Positions 10,258 through 20,311 of a DNA stretch of 64,000 nt are shown here, piece after piece. The notes under the pieces were generated by a model. The model had not been told where the DNA came from. It made no database searches and saw only the letters and a program-made list of their open reading frames with translations. Each line of letters opens with the position of its first letter. Position 1 is the stretch's first letter. The stretch covers positions 46,679,131 to 46,743,130 of the forward strand of contig NC_065548.1 of NCBI RefSeq assembly GCF_022605725.1. The letters are read 5' to 3'. Source of the stretch: Anthonomus grandis grandis. Its lineage: Eukaryota; Arthropoda; Insecta; Coleoptera; Curculionidae. Position numbers and translations under genes: made by a program.

Positions 10258-11639
10258 ATGATTCAAACATTGATGATTACTAATTACTAAATTTTTAAAA
10301 GTACAAAGTTATTTTGAGTCTATCATTTTTTTACTATACAGGATAAGTAGAATAAGTGCAGCTTTCTGTATGTGTTAGCAGCAGTGTTTAATTTTTACAT
10401 TCGAATAAACTGAAATAATATCAATTAATTTTATTGAAAAACAAATAAAAATATTTAATTTTCACTTTAAAAAAACATAAAAGTTAACCAACTTTAACAA
10501 ATAATTTTTATAACAATTTATAGTTAGATGCATCAATTGCATAGACAAGTCGTTTGATTAATGCAGCTTAATACGACCCTGTGCCCTTTCAAAAAAAAAT
10601 CAAGTCAATATCCGTCTATATTAAATACAAAGCTTAACTAAAGGGTCCCCATCGACTTCGTCAACGACCATCAGCTTGATATTTAACTATAATAACATTA
10701 TTTTAACGGAGGGAGATCAATATTCCATAAGCACAATGGCGCAGAGTTCCATTTTCATTATAATTGGAGTATAAATTGAAAGTATAACATGTGGACTTAA
10801 CGAGGGGTAACGCAATACGAGCCGTTGTGCAAAAGACACCCTTCTTCCATGGGCCAATCAGTTGTGGGGACCACGCCCTTGACTCGAGGGGCCCCGGACC
10901 ACATGCTGAATTTCTGATGGATAGATTTTCTCTACGGGCCTATTATTACGTTATTATGGGGGAGAGAACAAAATGTATTCCGTTGCTATGAATGATGTAT
11001 ATTGTTGGCGTGTTAACGTGTTAAATGATAGTATATGAACCAGAAGGGAGGTGTAATTTTCTGTGTAATTTATGTCTGAATCGATACGCTATATTTGTTC
11101 ATCTAATTTCTAATATTTATTGAAATATTTAGTATGACATCATCAGTGCCTGGGACATTATGGCGTAAATATTTTTACCAAAACGCATTATAATTTATTT
11201 AAACATCGGTGAATTTTACAAGCTCGAGTTTAAAAAACGTCTTTAATAGAAAGCTATTGGAAAACAATCCAGTTTTAATTTAGAACCTACTTGATGAGCT
11301 AGACTTAGATGTAGAAATTGACGGAGATGACTGGCTATTGAACAAGGATGTTCACGATAGTGAAACTGATCCGGTCATTGAGACTAATGAAGAGAATGTA
11401 TCGCAGTTAGAAAGTTAAATTTCGAATGAAGACGATAAATTACCACTTGCCTATTTTCAAAATTTTGTTGGCGTAATGGATTCTTTCAATCAAAACTCGG
11501 CCCAATCATTGATAAATTGCGAGACCCTAAAGTTGAAATTCTAACACCATGTATTTCGAAAGATATTTGAATAATACTTTTTTTTCAATCAGCGCGATAC
11601 TTTTTCAAAAGAGCACAAGAAGGGGTCAAAAAAAGTCTT
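10258..11639. other. Unassigned region with possible piggyBac relics
   Basis: No gene is recognised. At about 11004-11016, GGCGTGTTAACGTGTTAA is close to the right terminus of piggyBac-like P2 (GGCAGTTAACGTG then TTAA), suggesting a decayed end of a related element. At 11283-11420 a short acidic reading stretch (LLDELDLDVEIDGDDWLLNK) resembles the acidic N-termini of piggyBac-type transposases, but stops follow. A GC-richer patch (10800-10910) includes a 66-residue frame that I do not consider coding. Confidence 0.35.
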
Positions 11640-11663
11640 AATTATCCAGAAAATTCCTATTTA

Positions 11664-11709
11664 TTGGCTACCAGTTTCGTGACTTCCACATGTCACATCA
11701 TCAGGCCAA
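11664..11709 (-). ncRNA. Hammerhead ribozyme motif in the PLE1 pseudo-LTR
   Basis: Read on the minus strand: TTGGC (stem I), CTGATGA, one extra T, GTGAC, an 8-base loop, GTCAC (perfect 5-bp stem II), GAAAC, TG, GTA, then GCCAA (closing stem I, 5 bp). Stem III is only AC/GT with a two-base loop, the very short form known from PLE hammerheads, which are thought to work better as dimers. The predicted cut follows GTA. The extra T between the CUGAUGA box and stem II departs from the canonical motif, so activity is uncertain. Confidence 0.75.
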
Positions 11710-12191
11710 GGACTAAAGTAAAAAGAAGACATTACAACTTTAAAATATAATAGAAAATACAACGTTTTTTCTGGCGATACAAATTATGTTAGGTACTTAC
11801 AATTATAAAACGAGATTTGTCAACATCATAAAATTAAAACACATAGAAACACAATGGACATTTATATTAGTGTACGTGGATAACAAAAATATAATAAAAA
11901 CTTTTTAAAAAAATTACGTCCACATTAATATAAACAAATAAAAAACCCAAGATCAACACTGTACTATACGTGTATGTAGGTGTATATAATTTTCAATGTT
12001 AAAATCGTAAAAAAACGGACGCCACATTAATTTATTCAAGCAAACAATATCATTAACGACATCTATCTATTTACAAACTAATCATCAATTCGTGTATATA
12101 GGTTACTTGCAGTACTATATATCTCATAGATATAAATTGCCTAGACGCGCGATAGATAGCTCTACGGCTGTAGATCGTTTATAAATAATTA

Positions 12192-12921
12192 TTAGTCAAA
12201 TAAAGTTTTAATTAGGTTATTATCTCCCATGTGAACTTGTATATTTAAGGAATTGTGTTGGTCTTTCTTAAGTGATCTTTGAATTTCTAAGTACTCTAAG
12301 TTGTTCAAAAGGCGATTATCCTGTAAACGATGAATTATTTTAAAATTACTATTAAAATCTGTACAATGTCCAGTTTCAATTATATGTTTAGCAAAAAGAG
12401 ATTCCGAATTGTGTTGTCTGATACATCTATTATGCTCTGCAAATCTGCTCTTAAAATTTCGTTTTGTTCTTCCGATGTAATAATGTCCACACTCACAGGA
12501 AAGTTTATATACACCCTTGCACGCTAAAATATCATCTTTATCTTTATTATTTAAAAAGAGATTACCCAATGTCTTCTGAAATTTAAAAGCAACTTTGATA
12601 TTGTGTGAAGTTAAAAGTTTTTGTATTTTATAGGAAACAGGGCCATTAAATGTAAGAGTAACGAATTTTATAGGGTTTTGATCCCGGTCATCATTCTGAA
12701 ACGTGTTTAAATATACATTATGAGTTGAGTTACGTAATAGTTTTTTATTTTTAATTTTATCGATAATTGTTGAGGAAAACCCATGTTTTGTGGCACTTTG
12801 CTTAATAATATTAAACTCCTTTTCTCTATGTTCCGATGTCATTGGGATATCTATGGCTCTATTTACGTAACTGTTTAATGCAGCAATTTTATGACTAGTG
12901 GGGTGAAAAGATTCGTTAACC
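12192..12921 (-). pseudogene. Penelope RT C-terminus + GIY-YIG endonuclease (5'-truncated)
   Basis: The open frame runs uninterrupted from the M1 boundary to the stop at 12192. It begins with the end of the RT (NESFHPTSHKIAALNSYVNR, IDIPM) and continues through a linker to the endonuclease: GVYKLSCECGHYYIGRTKR, with the GIY-YIG pair appearing as GVY and YIG. The conserved Arg (RTKRNFKSRF) and the EHNRCI and AKHIIETGH blocks follow. PLEs use this nuclease to nick DNA and prime reverse transcription. The preserved frame is only truncated, not internally broken. Confidence 0.85.
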
Positions 12922-13219
12922 TTAAAGTTTTTTACGCACCGAGCCTAAACTTAAGTACCGCCATCTAGTGTTCCGCCTAAAAATCTTTAATTAGTATTAC
13001 CACAACTCGGATACCATGATGTTGTCATAATTAATAAATTATTAAAGTAATAATTAATTGATAAATTATAAATTAATAATACCTATGTATCACAGAATAA
13101 CTGGAAGTTTATGTGACTTTCATAAGGCGAAAAATTTTATTAAAGAATTTCTTTTTAGATTTAAATTATGGTCCTGAAAAGGACCGATTTTAAACCCAAA
13201 TATATTTGGTATTTAATGC

Positions 13220-13485
13220 CTCGATAGGTGTTCAAACTGCTTTCCATCACATTCCAAACAAGCTTCCAACCTTCTTTGGGTGGATAAAACTGCTGTTTCG
13301 ATTTCAGCAGCTGATATTTCATTTATTGCACCACGGATTCTGTTTTCCATATCCTGTTTTGTTGTAGGTGGATTGTCAGTACACAATATATTTTAAACGA
13401 CCTTATAAGTAAAAGTCTAGGCATGTTAAGTCGGGTGACCTGGTCGGCCAAGGATATAGACTCCCCCTTCCGATCCAGCGCTAAT
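13220..13485 (-). pseudogene. Mariner M1 transposase, C-terminal fragment
   Basis: On the minus strand the sequence reads RWIGRGGS, then the WPTRSPDLTCLDFYL motif holding the third catalytic Asp, then TTKQDMENRIRGAINEI and LEACLECDGKQFEHL. At least two stops and a frameshift lie between these blocks. The same C-terminal signature appears in M2, M3 and M4. Confidence 0.75.
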
Positions 13486-16124
13486 TTTATAGGTTATGTG
13501 ATTTGCCGGTGTAAAAGGTGTTGATATCAGGTGTAATATAAGTTTGTTTTTTGTGTAATTTGGCAATAGTGTATGTGTTAAGTAACTCAAGTCTGATCAT
13601 GGCAAGAACACTTGCCGAAATGCATCACTCCTGAAATTAGAGGATTAGCATTTTATTTGTGGAGGAAAGACTTTCCCTACTAACTTTTCAATACCTAAAA
13701 TAATAGTTATGGACGACATTTTTTTTAATTTGGACCAACTAGCGCCTTTCTCATTTTATGGTAAGAATAAATGTAAGCTACCACCGCTTCCTCAAGTTTC
13801 AGATGGATCGGAGGACTCTGAGGATGAGGAAAATATTTCTTTGGCGGCAATTCAAAAGAAAAGTACAAGTCATAGGTACCTAATAAATAAACTGTCTGTA
13901 GTTTTATATAAAACAGTTTTATGAATTTTAGATTCCGATAAATCGGATAATGAGGACGAAGAAGAAAAGATGACGTTAGAACAAATTAGACGCAAAATGT
14001 TGCCTTATACAAATCAGGTTCCAGGTAAATCTTGTATAATATTATATTCTAAATAAAAACCCAAAATTTAACAATTCTTTTTTAGCAGGATCTTTTTTAA
14101 GCAGGATCTTCAGTTTTTCTAAACCACCATCAAAAAAAAAGGGAAAACTTCAGCATTCCCAGGTAAACCATAATACCTTACCTTGTATATTATGATCTAA
14201 GTTAACACCTAAAGTTTTTTTTCAGCAGGAAGTTCTTCTAAACCACTAGAAAATAAAAAAAGAAAATTCCAGTAGGTCCTACATTTTCATGGACAAAAGA
14301 AGATATTCCCAAGCCTAATAGAGACGCAACCTTTCTTCCGAAAAAACAATAAAACGATTCTTACTGCCTTAGAATATTTTACGAACTTGTTTTCCTTTGA
14401 CATAATAAACAACATAGTGGACCAAACAAATCTATACAACACTCAACAGACTGGTACTCGTATAGCTACAAACCAAAAGGAAATGACAGATTTTCTAGCG
14501 ATTATGCTGTTGATGGGTATAATAGATCTTTCATCCTACGAGGATTATTGGGCAATTGGTACACGAATTGACCAAGTAGCATCTCTTATGCCACTCAAAA
14601 GATTCAAAATTTTGAGACGTAATATCCATTTTAATAATAATAAGGACACAGACGAAAATGTCAAAGATATATATTTTAAAATCAGGCCTTTGATTGATAG
14701 CCTCAGGAACAATTTTCGAAAGAATCATACAGAAAATGAATATTCTGTTGATGAAACCATGGTTGCCTATAAAGGTACACGAGCGGGAAACCTTCGACAG
14801 TACAGCAAAAACAAACCTCATAAATAGGGTTATAAGTTTTTTTGTTATTGCCGGTGTGTCCGGGTATATCTTGCACTTTATACCTTATCAAGGTGGAACT
14901 ACTTTCGAAACGCTCAATGGTAGTATAAATGAACTAAGCCAGAATAAAATTGAAATGGGATTTGGCGCCGGAATTGTAATTGCATTATCAAAATCTCTCC
15001 ATGAACCTGATAAATCAACTCTTTTTTTTGATAACTATGTTTCAAGTCCTTCCCTTTTCATTTATCTAAGAGAACATTATGGCATTTTCAGTCTTAGAAC
15101 CATACGGAGTAACAGGATTGCTGGTTGCTCTATTGCTACAGATAAGGTCCTAGAAACAAAAGGAAGAGGAACCTTTAACAATAAAGCTGATATAGACAAA
15201 GGCATTATAATAATTGTCAAATGGGTAGACAACAAAGTCGTACTTTTGGGTAGTAGAATTTTTGGAATAGACCCGGTAGACACTGTCAAAAGGTATAATA
15301 AAGCGGCAAAGGCAAAAGTTGATGTTCCCTGTCCAGCTATAGTAAAGCAATACAACAAGTATATGGGTGGGGTTGATACTGCCAATGCGCTAATGGGATT
15401 TTATAAAATTCCACATAAAGCAAAAAGGTGGTATTTTACAATATTTGGATACCTTTTAGATGTGTGCGTTGTAAATGCATGGTTGTTATATAGGTTGGAC
15501 TGTTTTGTTTTATAAAAAAAAGTATGTGCTCTCAAAAAATTTAGATTCGATATCATATCAGGTTGTTGCTTTGCCAAATGTTGCAAAGAATCAAGAAGGG
15601 GGCGTCAAAGTGCTGATAACATAGGACCATCCATACAACGCCCGATGTTAATCGACCCGATGCCTCGTCAAGATTTGACTGTTATAGTCACTGGCCAGTA
15701 CATACAAGCAAAGGAAGGTGCCGGCTCTGTGTGAAAGGTACAAGCCGACTCAAGTGCGAATGAAGTGCTGTGGGTTATGCCTTACCGATACAAAAAATTG
15801 TTTTCAAACATTTCACTTAAATACATAAAAAACAATGTAGTTTTCCCTAAAAAAGAAATCACTTTTTGATTTTCGTCGAATAAATGAATTTAAATAAAAT
15901 GAAAAATTGTATTATTTTATCATCACATGTGACCATATGGATACGAAGTTTTAACTTTGTTGCTAATGCGTGTACTAAGTACTAACTTAAAACTCATCAT
16001 TACCCTATTACAAATGTATTTTTAGTATACAGTGAAAGTATAAAAAATGTCAGACCATCTTTCATGTTCTGCCCGATAAGGGGTTTAAAAAAAAATGTTA
16101 CCATACGGTATCTCAAACTGATAA
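13486..16124 (+). mobile_element. piggyBac-like element P1, left end lost
   Basis: The right end is clear: ...GATAAAGGG followed by TTAA at 16121-16132, the classical piggyBac terminus and target. A matching left TTAACCC end is not present near 13486, and the host mariner's middle is also absent, so a deletion probably removed both. The transposase reads on the plus strand. The left coordinate is the end of recognisable mariner sequence and is approximate. Confidence 0.7.
13709..15790 (+). pseudogene. piggyBac-like transposase with small introns, multiply broken
   Basis: It starts MDDIFFNLDQLAPF at 13709. Acidic N-terminal exons are separated by short GT..AG gaps (about 13863-13931, 14025-14085, 14163-14225). 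The main domain (14380-15500) has the three Asp motifs: SVDETMVAYKG, FFDNYVSS and MGGVDTANA. The Cys-rich C-terminal domain is at 15715-15790 (GRCRLCVKG then KCCGLC). Breaks: a stop near 14350, a TAG at 14825-14827 where Trp is expected, an indel in the T run at about 14838, and a further frameshift in the Cys-rich end. By family it excises and inserts at TTAA; this copy cannot. Confidence 0.8.
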
Positions 16125-16452
16125 AGGGTTAAGAATATTTTGAACAGTAGTTCGAGCTATTCCCAAATCTAAAGATAACGCACGAGTTCCAATATCCCTA
16201 TTAAACTCTACGTAGGCCAACATTAATAATGTTTTCTTCAGTTCTTCCAGTAGAGCGACGCCTTCTAAATTTGGGCCGACTAAAACTCCCAGTATCGTGT
16301 AGTCGCTGTACCAATCGTGGAAAAATTGTTCTGCCATAATGGCGGCGATCTGGATACCGAAGGGCATACTGTCTTTCAGCTATTGCTGCATTTTGAAAGC
16401 ACTCAAAGAAAACCGCAATCAAATCCACAGCTTCGTCATTTGTCAAAGGCAT
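16121..16452 (-). pseudogene. Mariner M1 transposase, N-terminal fragment
   Basis: It starts MPLTNDEAVDLIAVFFEC at 16452. The helix-turn-helix DNA-binding region follows (RYPDRRHYGRTIFPRLVQRL, TGSFSRPKFRRRRSTGR), then after a frameshift ALSLDLGIARTTVQNIL. It ends abruptly at the TTAA where P1's right terminus begins. The next expected residues resume only in the C-terminal fragment at 13485. Confidence 0.75.
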
Positions 16453-16644
16453 TTTCCAAAAAATTGAGCAAAGAAAATTGAAAACAGATTTAAACTGGCC
16501 GTCTAATAAATATTTGACGTTTCCATACAATCCTTTTTAAAAGTTTCTTTTGTTTTTGCCGCCTACTATACGTTAACTAGACATTCTAAGGCCGAACGCT
16601 AGATGACGGTACATAAGTTTGGACTCGGTGCGTAAAAGACTTTA

Positions 16645-16914
16645 ATTCGTTATAACTTTAAAACTAGCAAAGATATCATCGTGCGGTTTTCACAGTATTT
16701 CAAAATCTTTAAATTATTTTCAAAAAAAAATATTTTCAAAACCCAAATATAGTGCCGAAAAAATGGGTCAAGAGAGAGGTGATAATTTGCTTGATTGGAC
16801 AAATAAATACTTTGGTGGTCTATACTTACATTCTGTTCCTTTTGGTATTTTGAAGTGATATCATCAGGCTATTAATTAAATTTACTTTCTGATTTTTTAA
16901 TTTTTGAACTATGG
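16645..16914. other. Unassigned spacer
   Basis: AT-rich, no coding signal. GTGATATCATCAGG near 16855 contains the reverse of a CTGATGATATCAC string, but no GAAAC box follows, so it is not called a ribozyme. Confidence 0.4.
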
Positions 16915-17765
16915 ATTCACAAGAAGACATAGATATTGCTAAGTATTGGTTTCTATGTTTGGGTGAACGTCGTTTATTTTAAACAAGAAAAAAATAACAT
17001 GGAGCCATTGACATCTGCTTTGGCAGTAAAGAAGCGGACATGTGATGCAAGCCAGATCTCAAGAAGCTTTTTACATAAGATTTGCAATATGAACGAAGAA
17101 GAACTGGACAAGCCAAATAAAAGAATCCGTCGGCATCCAAAAAGTCTGGAATCCAAGAAACATGGATTTTTGCCAAAGGGAACTCATGCAATGCTATAAC
17201 ATCAGCAGTTCTAGTTGTAGAAAAAGACACATTGTGCTATATACAGGAATTGACGAGGACTTTATCTCCGACGCTAGTTTGATTTTCTTTTCCACGAAAA
17301 AAGGAGACGACTACCACGGAAATATGGATGCCGACATTTTTGAACATTGGTTTGAAGAAAAACTCCTCAAACGATTGGAAAATCCTTCTTTTATAATCTT
17401 GGACAACACCTCATACCATTCCAGAGTAGAAGAAAAATTTCCCATTAGCAGTTGGACCAAAGAGGAAATAAAAACGTGGCCAGAGCAAAAAAATATTGCT
17501 CATGACGATATATTTTTAAAGGCTGATTTCCTGCAGAGATGTTAAACGTACAGGTATAATAAGAAGTACGTGATCGATGAGATGGCTTTTAAATATGGAC
17601 AAGTCCTGCGATTACCGCCTTACCACTGCCAATATAATCCAACTGAGTTGATTTGGGCCATAGCAAAAAATTATTATGATAAGCACGCTTCCAAAACAAC
17701 AGATAAAGCCAGTGTCCTTAATTTATGGCAAGAATCGTTACATCAAATAAAGGAAGAAACATGAC
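16915..17765 (+). pseudogene. ITm-superfamily (IS630-Tc1-like) DDE transposase remnant
   Basis: Fragments in shifting frames read: a Lys/Arg-rich N-terminal part (16978-17199), then GDDYHGNMDADIFEHWFEEKLL and IILDNTSYHSR, then after a frameshift YVIDEMAFKYGQVLRLPPYH and NPTELIWAIAKN. LDNTSYHS is the second catalytic Asp block and NPTELIW carries the catalytic Glu. The spacing between them is long, as in the arthropod family with an inserted block around FPISSWTKEEIKTW. The terminal repeats were not identified. AT-rich non-coding sequence follows to 18000. Confidence 0.65.
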
Positions 17766-18000
17766 TATTCAAGCAGTAATGAATCTAATTATTCCGACAC
17801 TGACATATCTTCAAAATCAGACTAAACTTCACACTAAACTTCCTTTAATGTTATTATTTTTTAATATTTATATTTTTGCTCCTCTGCTTATATTTTTAAC
17901 GTTTTTAACGTTTATTTCTAACGTTTTTTTTTTAAATATAATAAGTCTTTTTAGCCTATGTAGGTCTTCTTTTTTATTATTTTAGTAGAAAATAAAATAT

Positions 18001-18612
18001 TATTACTTACACCCACAGAAATGAATACTAATACCCGTCAAATTAAAATGTGTTAAGGGGTAAGTGTTAATGTGTTAAGGGTAAAGCGCGCCGAATTTAT
18101 CACAAATTATCATTTTTTAACTTAACCTTTTATAATAATATCCAAAAATGCTGATTTAAATATTTTCAGAGCACGAACGCGCAGAAATTTTAACAGCGTA
18201 ATCTATTATCCGCCATATCCACCCCCATAAAGATATTCAGCCCAGGGAAAATGTAAATCGCTGCCGCTGTGAGTGAGCATGGCTGCCAACTGATATAAAA
18301 CAATTTCCTCTTGAGTAGAGTTCGTATTTGAGTCACGTTTCTCGATGACATACACAAAATTGGACCCACCGAGGAGAGAATCGGGGTATGAAACAAACCG
18401 TCCCCTCATTTGTTCAGGATAGGATTCAGTTTTTTTGAGCTAATGTTAGACTTTTTAAAATTTGTTTCTTAATAGCCTTTCAGAGGGTTTAATCTAAAAA
18501 TTAAATTGTTTATAAAAATGTTATAAAGCTAAACTTATTAAAAAAATAGACCGAAGTTATGGGTTAGTTAATAGTTTGAAACATGTTAATGTTACGTTAG
18601 AATAGTTTAATT
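18001..18612. other. Unassigned region
   Basis: At 18048-18090 the pattern GTGTTAAGGGGTAAGTGTTAATGTGTTAAGGG holds two direct copies of GTGTTAAGGG and may be a decayed transposon end. The rest (18150-18612), including two short overlapping frames, shows no recognisable product. Confidence 0.35.
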
Positions 18613-18614
18613 TA

Positions 18615-19830
18615 CAGGGTGTTTCGGAAGGAAAGGGACATGTTTTGGGAACATGTTCAGAAGGTCAAAATAAGATACATTAACCCATATGTTTTAGTCC
18701 GATTAACAACCGTTTCTGAAGTTTTTTTGTAAGATTTTTTTATTTTAAAAGCAACACTAACAAATACCAGTAAAAAAACAAAATTCCACTAATTTAAAAT
18801 GTTTTCGAAAATACCCCCACCAACTTTAAGGCAAGCTGCAGCACGTTTATTAAGCGCTCGTGTTGAACGTTTAGTTGCTTCTGGATTTTTAATAATATTT
18901 GAAGCATTCAAAATTTGATTGTGGAGTCCTTCTACAGTTTTTACTGGTGTTTCGTTTACTAGAACTTTCATCCACCCACAGAGGCAATAATCCAGTGGAT
19001 TTAAGTCTGGTGAACTCGGTGGCCAAACTTGAGGTCCTCCTCTGCCTATCCAACGATGGAAGGAAAACGAATGTCTAAGAAATTACGCACTCGGCGACTA
19101 AAATGAGGCGGGGCTCCATCGTGTTGAATTAGCGGAACGTCATCCAACATGTTTATTAAATGGTCTTCCAAAAAGCATAAATGTCCTTCTCCAGTAAGAC
19201 GCTCATCTAATACAAAAGCACCAAACAACTGGTCGTTCAGCATTCTACACCAGACGTTAACACTGAATCGATGTTGAAAGTTTCGTTCAAATTTCGCGTG
19301 AGGATTTTCATCTGGCCATCGATGTTCATTGTGTCGGTTATTAATTCCATTGCGGGTAAAGGGTAAAATAAGCTTCATCGCTAAATAAAATGAATTTATG
19401 TAAGCGTCGATTTTATTGAATCCATTCGCAAAATTGAACCCTTAAGCCATAATCACCCTTTTGAAGATGTTGAACCGGTTGAATATAGAAAGGCTTGAAA
19501 CGATTTTTCCAGTGTCTCCCAAACGTACACATGTGATGCTAATTGAAGTTCTTTTGTAATCCGCCTCGTACTTACAGCCGGGTTCTCTTCAGCACACATT
19601 TAGTCCCGCCTGTCGTTCAGAATTTATTCTTACGCTTGAAAATATTCCTGTTTCCTGAGCATTTGCAAAAAGTGTCTGAAAAATTTTTCGATTAGGAATT
19701 CTTCGATTTAGAAAACGAGGTCGGTATTTATCAACAGCACGTAATGCGCTACCATTACAGAAACCATACACGAATTGAATTGAAACGCTCAGAATCAATC
19801 AAACTGACAACCATGCTTTTTAAAACTACG
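18615..19830 (-). mobile_element. Mariner element M2 (DD41D/rosa-like), one terminus recognisable
   Basis: The 3' end at 18613-18630 reads TA followed by CAGGGTGTTTCGG, the same terminal motif as M3. The transposase lies on the minus strand. At the other end, after the N-terminal coding start near 19810, no matching terminus is seen and non-LTR fragment C1 begins shortly after, so the 5' terminus is truncated. Confidence 0.75.
18789..19798 (-). pseudogene. Mariner M2 transposase
   Basis: N-terminal block at 19798-19589 (FVYGFCNGSALRAVDKYRPRF, NRKIFQTLF). The central part at 19378-19046 has NRHNEHRWPDENPH, SVNVWCRMLNDQLFGAFVLD, LTGEGHLCFLEDH and IQHDGAPPHFSRRV, holding the second catalytic Asp. 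The C-terminal part at 18971-18789 contains VEGLHNQILNAS and KRAAACLKVGGGIFENIL. Frameshifts separate the blocks and the region around the first catalytic Asp is damaged. The gene order and the LPLIQHDGAPPHF block match M3. Confidence 0.8.
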
Positions 19831-19894
19831 AGTCAATTAAAATAGGTATTAACAAATAATGATGCAATGTGAGCTAGAAATACAGAGAACGTAA

Positions 19895-20307
19895 TTATTC
19901 CAAAAATATACAAAAAAAACTTTAGAGCTGGATCGATCGGATTAAAGCATATTTCCAAATATGCATAATATGATCCAATTCCAAAAACTGCAGAACTGGC
20001 TAGTCTTAACGATCTTAGACCTATCAGCATACTACCGGCTATGTCAAAAGTTATTGAAAAATTTATCTCCGAACAAATTAGTGATTTTTTAAATAGGCGT
20101 GAAAAATTTAAAATAATTCCAAGCTGTCAGTCGGGCTTTAGAAAGCGGTCTAGTACGTCATCGTGTTTGGTCAAAGTCCTTAACGACATTAAACATAACG
20201 AGGACGAAAAGTCATCAGCACTTCTTACCATGCTAGACTTTAATAAAGCATTTGACACCTTGGATCACAAAATGATGCTTGCGAAACTGCAGTACTATAA
20301 TAAATAA
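19895..20307 (+). pseudogene. Non-LTR RT fragment C1
   Basis: Reads SIGLKHISKYA, then NDLRPISILPAMSKVIEKFI, IPSCQSGFRKRSSTSSC and LLTMLDFNKAFDTLDHKMMLAKL, ending at a stop at 20307. These are RT fingers and the motif holding the first catalytic Asp (LDFNKAFD). A stretch expected between SIGLK and PKTA is missing. The fragment ends where C2 begins. Confidence 0.75.
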
Positions 20308-20311
20308 ATAA

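Larger units (their letters stand above)
11640..12921 (-). mobile_element. Penelope-like element PLE1, 5'-truncated
   Basis: The minus strand carries the end of a Penelope-type RT, a GIY-YIG endonuclease and, about 0.5 kb downstream, a hammerhead ribozyme motif typical of PLE pseudo-LTRs. Coding similarity runs to about 12921, where the terminal repeat of mariner M1 begins. The upstream part was not found beyond M1's other end, so it may have been deleted before or during that insertion. Confidence 0.8.
12922..16644 (-). mobile_element. Mariner element M1 (DD41D/rosa-like), disrupted by P1
   Basis: Imperfect terminal inverted repeats at 12922-12985 and 16580-16644 share TTAAAGTYTTTTACGCACCGAG and a further TACCGYCATCTAG block. 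Between them lie the C-terminal end (13220-13485) and the N-terminal end (16121-16452) of one mariner transposase in the same orientation, with piggyBac-like P1 in between. The middle of the transposase, with the first catalytic region, is missing. Confidence 0.75.

Noticed and set aside
10791..10991. 66-residue plus-strand open frame
   Set aside because: No recognisable motif, single short frame in GC-richer sequence, next to decayed transposon ends. Chance is the simpler explanation.
16848..16870. Reverse string of CTGATGATATCAC
   Set aside because: Looks like half of a hammerhead, but no GAAAC box or stem II partner follows.
19833..20030. 65-residue minus-strand hydrophobic open frame resembling a membrane protein
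   Set aside because: It is the antisense of non-LTR fragment C1, whose RT motifs read on the plus strand.
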